In this document: positions 61,951 through 64,000 of the stretch, piece after piece
Position numbering within the stretch: position 1 is the first letter of the stretch
How the letters are laid out: each line of letters begins with the position of its first letter
From: Methanomassiliicoccaceae archaeon UBA421
GTDB lineage: Archaea; Thermoplasmatota; Thermoplasmata; Methanomassiliicoccales; Methanomethylophilaceae
Length of the DNA: 64,000 nt
Direction of reading: 5' to 3'
Assembly (NCBI GenBank): GCA_002498365.1
Contig: DAHB01000004.1
Location: 62,001-126,000, forward strand
Position numbers and translations under genes: made by a program
The notes under the pieces: generated by a model
Told to the model about the DNA's origin: nothing
Database searches by the model: none
What the model saw: the letters and a program-made list of their open reading frames with translations, nothing else

Positions 61951-63215
61951 CACTGTCCCTCCAGCTGTTCGGGGGTCACGATCTTTCCCGCGACGGCCGA
62001 TGCGGCCACCACGGCCGGGCCTGCGAGGTAGACCTCCGAATTCTTGTCCCCCATCCTTCCGATGAAGTTCCTGTTTGTGGACGAGACCGCCTTCTCGCCG
62101 GCGGCGAGGATCCCCATGTACCCTCCGAGGCAGGCGCCGCATGTGGGCCCGGAGACGAACGCTCCGGCGTCCAGGAACACCTGCATGATCCCTTCGTCGA
62201 TCATCTGTCTGAAAACCTTCTGGCTCGCCGGAACGACGAGGAACCTCACTCCGTCCGCGACCTTGCGTCCTTTGACCACCTCCGCCCCGATCCTCATGTC
62301 CTCTATGCGCCCGTTGGTGCATGAACCGAGGTAGGCCTGGTCGATCTTGACGTCGGCTTCTTTCACCGGGCGTCCGTTCTCGGGGAGATGGGGGAAGGCC
62401 ACCATCGGAACGATCTTCGAGAGGTCGTACCTGAGCACGGAATGGTATTTCGCGTCCTTGTCCGCCTCGACGGCCTTCCATTCCCCTTTAGCGGTCCCCC
62501 TGATGTATTCCTCGGTGAGTCTGTCGCAGGGGAATATGCCTCCTTTTCCTCCGGCCTCGATGGCCATGTTCGAGACCGTGAGACGGTCGGAAACGGATAT
62601 ATTGGCCACTCCCGGTCCGTGGAACTCGAACACCCTGTAGTTGGCGCCGTCGACGCCGATGTCGGTTATTATCTTGATTATCAGGTCCTTTCCGCATGCT
62701 CCGTTGACAAACCCTCCCGTGAGCTCGACCTTGATGGTCTCAGGGACCTTGAACCATAGGCGGCCGGTGGTGAATGCTGCGCAGGCCTCGGTCGAGCCTA
62801 TGCCCGTGGAGAACGCGTTGATGCCTCCGTAGGTGCAGGTATGGGAATCAGCCCCAACGATCAGCCTTCCGGGAGCCGCGAACCCTTCTTCGATCATGAC
62901 CTGGTGGCAGACGCCCCCCTTCCCTACCTCGTAGTAGTTCTCGATGCCGTGCTTCGAGGCGAACTCCCTCATCTCCTTTGCCTGCTCAGCGGAAAGGATG
63001 TCCTTGTTGGGGACATAGTGGTCGGGTATCAGGACCAGCCTGTCCCTCTTGAGGTCTTTCGTCTTCAATTTCTCGTATTCTCTGAAGGCTATCGGTCCCG
63101 TCACGTCGTTGACCATGACGTAGTCGACGTTGGCGACTACGATCTGGCCCGCGTATGCGTCCGTACCTGATTTCTCTGAGAGTATCTTCTCAGCAATTGT
63201 CTTTCCCATTATCAT
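61950..63215 (-). CDS. leuC: 3-isopropylmalate dehydratase large subunit (or homoaconitase-type)
   Basis: The 421-residue subunit has GADSHTCTYGGINAFSTGIGST, YLGSCTNGRIEDMRIGA and SGPTCGACLGGYMGIL, which place the three Cys of the 4Fe-4S cluster. Methanogens use near-identical proteins for leucine, citramalate (isoleucine) and coenzyme B synthesis, so one of several substrates is possible. 3' end overlaps leuD by 1 bp. Confidence 0.92.
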   Translation of the reverse strand: MIMGKTIAEKILSEKSGTDAYAGQIVVANVDYVMVNDVTGPIAFREYEKLKTKDLKRDRLVLIPDHYVPNKDILSAEQAKEMREFASKHGIENYYEVGKGGVCHQVMIEEGFAAPGRLIVGADSHTCTYGGINAFSTGIGSTEACAAFTTGRLWFKVPETIKVELTGGFVNGACGKDLIIKIITDIGVDGANYRVFEFHGPGVANISVSDRLTVSNMAIEAGGKGGIFPCDRLTEEYIRGTAKGEWKAVEADKDAKYHSVLRYDLSKIVPMVAFPHLPENGRPVKEADVKIDQAYLGSCTNGRIEDMRIGAEVVKGRKVADGVRFLVVPASQKVFRQMIDEGIMQVFLDAGAFVSGPTCGACLGGYMGILAAGEKAVSSTNRNFIGRMGDKNSEVYLAGPAVVAASAVAGKIVTPEQLEGQ

Positions 63216-64000
63216 TCCTCTGTCTGGCGTAATCCCTGTTTATGGCTGCCATCGTGGCATCCACTGACGTCTCGACGATGTCCAGTCCTACGGCCTTGCC
63301 TACGGACAGGGACCCGTCGCCCTGGACGTTCTTAACCATTACGGTGACCTCGCATATGGAGTCGCTCTTACCCGTTATGGCGCTCAGCTTGTACTCTTCC
63401 ATGGACATCTTGTCGTTGACGGCCTTTCTTATGGCTTTGATGGATGCGTCCACCGGACCTACTCCGGTCTCGGACACGGTCCTTCTCTCGCCCGCGATGT
63501 CGACGGTGACTGTAGCGGTAGATGTTATATCTTTCCCGGTGAAGACCGCGAACTGCTCCAGGCTCACCGCCCTGTCGGTTATTACCTTCTTCCACATTAT
63601 GTGGTCGGCTATGGTCAGCAGTTCGGCGTCGTCGATCTGCTTCCCACCGACTGCCATCTCCTTGACGGCGGCCATCAGTTCTGTCATATGCTCCTCAGGG
63701 AACTTGATCCCCAGTTCGTCCAGCCTGCCCTGCACCGAATGTATGCCCGAATGCTTTCCGATGACTATACGCCTGTCCACCCCCACCAGCTCCGGCAGGA
63801 ACGGCTCGTACGTTGCAGTGTTGCTCATGACGCCGTGGACGTGTATCCCTGATTCGTGGGCGAAGGCGTTACGTCCGACTATCGGCTTATTGTAGGCCAT
63901 GGGGAAACCCGTGATACGCTCCACCAGTTTGGACGTCTGCCCTATCTTGGACAGGTCCACGGTCTCGATGCCGTAGTTGGCGAACAGGTTCAGAGCGACC
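63190..64000 (-). CDS. 2-isopropylmalate/citramalate synthase family protein (5' end outside window)
   Basis: The last 270 codons of a LeuA-type enzyme: GRNAFAHESGIHVHGVM, HSGIHSVQGRLDELGI and the C-terminal regulatory (LeuA dimer) domain with ATVTVDIAGERRTVSETGVGPVDASIKAI. The frame is open through the window edge, so the catalytic barrel's N-terminal part lies outside. It overlaps leuC by 26 bp, giving a leuA/cimA-leuC-leuD-leuB series. Confidence 0.9.
   Translation of the reverse strand, partial: VALNLFANYGIETVDLSKIGQTSKLVERITGFPMAYNKPIVGRNAFAHESGIHVHGVMSNTATYEPFLPELVGVDRRIVIGKHSGIHSVQGRLDELGIKFPEEHMTELMAAVKEMAVGGKQIDDAELLTIADHIMWKKVITDRAVSLEQFAVFTGKDITSTATVTVDIAGERRTVSETGVGPVDASIKAIRKAVNDKMSMEEYKLSAITGKSDSICEVTVMVKNVQGDGSLSVGKAVGLDIVETSVDATMAAINRDYARQRNDNGKDNC

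Overview
The window looks like a piece of a methanogenic archaeal chromosome, most likely from the order Methanomassiliicoccales (Thermoplasmata side of the Euryarchaeota). Archaeal markers are archaeosine TGT (tgtA), a Pcc1-type KEOPS subunit, type II peptidyl-tRNA hydrolase, a ThiD-ThiN fusion, an archaeal ThrRS with an N-terminal editing-type domain, and TATA-box promoters. TGA is overwhelmingly the stop codon. TAG ends only one ordinary gene, and two other genes carry a TAG followed by open, protein-like sequence, which fits a pyrrolysine-decoding lineage. No pyl genes are in the window, so the assignment is an inference.

Region 1 (1-6.1 kb) holds the 3' part of a DUF4143-type AAA ATPase, a transglutaminase-like/SF1 helicase gene pair, and dapB. 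Region 2 (6.1-8.9 kb) is a graveyard: short remnants, a GyrI-like gene and a uvsE gene, both broken by frameshifts or a stop. Region 3 (about 8.9-19 kb) is an accessory island, AT-rich up to about 14.7 kb. It carries a toxin-antitoxin pair with a PIN toxin, a possible TIM-barrel protein, and a type I restriction-modification locus (hsdR, frameshifted hsdM, hsdS, a tyrosine recombinase and a silent inverted hsdS cassette). Short repeats around the target-recognition domains mark it as an invertible, specificity-switching locus. Region 4 (19-25.6 kb) has an IS1634/IS4-like transposase whose three catalytic acidic residues all appear replaced, a second GyrI fragment, a reverse-transcriptase fragment, a duplicated membrane protein and a UvrD-like helicase.

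Region 5 (26-38 kb) is transport and stress biology: an ArsR-controlled operon (regulator, DUF6951-like protein, ArsP-type permease, thioredoxin-like protein, AhpD-like protein), an AsnB-like ATPase, an MFS exporter interrupted by TAG, a CPA2 antiporter, an ACT-domain protein, and an iron/cobalamin-type ABC transporter followed by a nitrilase. Region 6 (38-48.6 kb) contains a feo ferrous iron uptake operon behind two DtxR-like palindromes, then the complete acetylornithine-to-arginine set argCJBD and, divergently, argGH.

Region 7 (48.6-64 kb) is housekeeping: thiDN, a membrane-anchored FKBP-like protein, thrS, a bacterial-type thiazole cluster (thiE, thiS, thiF, thiG, thiH, a TenI-like gene), pth2, tgtA, pcc1, and a leuA/cimA-leuC-leuD-leuB series running off the right edge. 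Together these give arginine, lysine, thiamine and branched-chain amino acid synthesis plus tRNA processing. The unusual content lies between about 6 and 31 kb.
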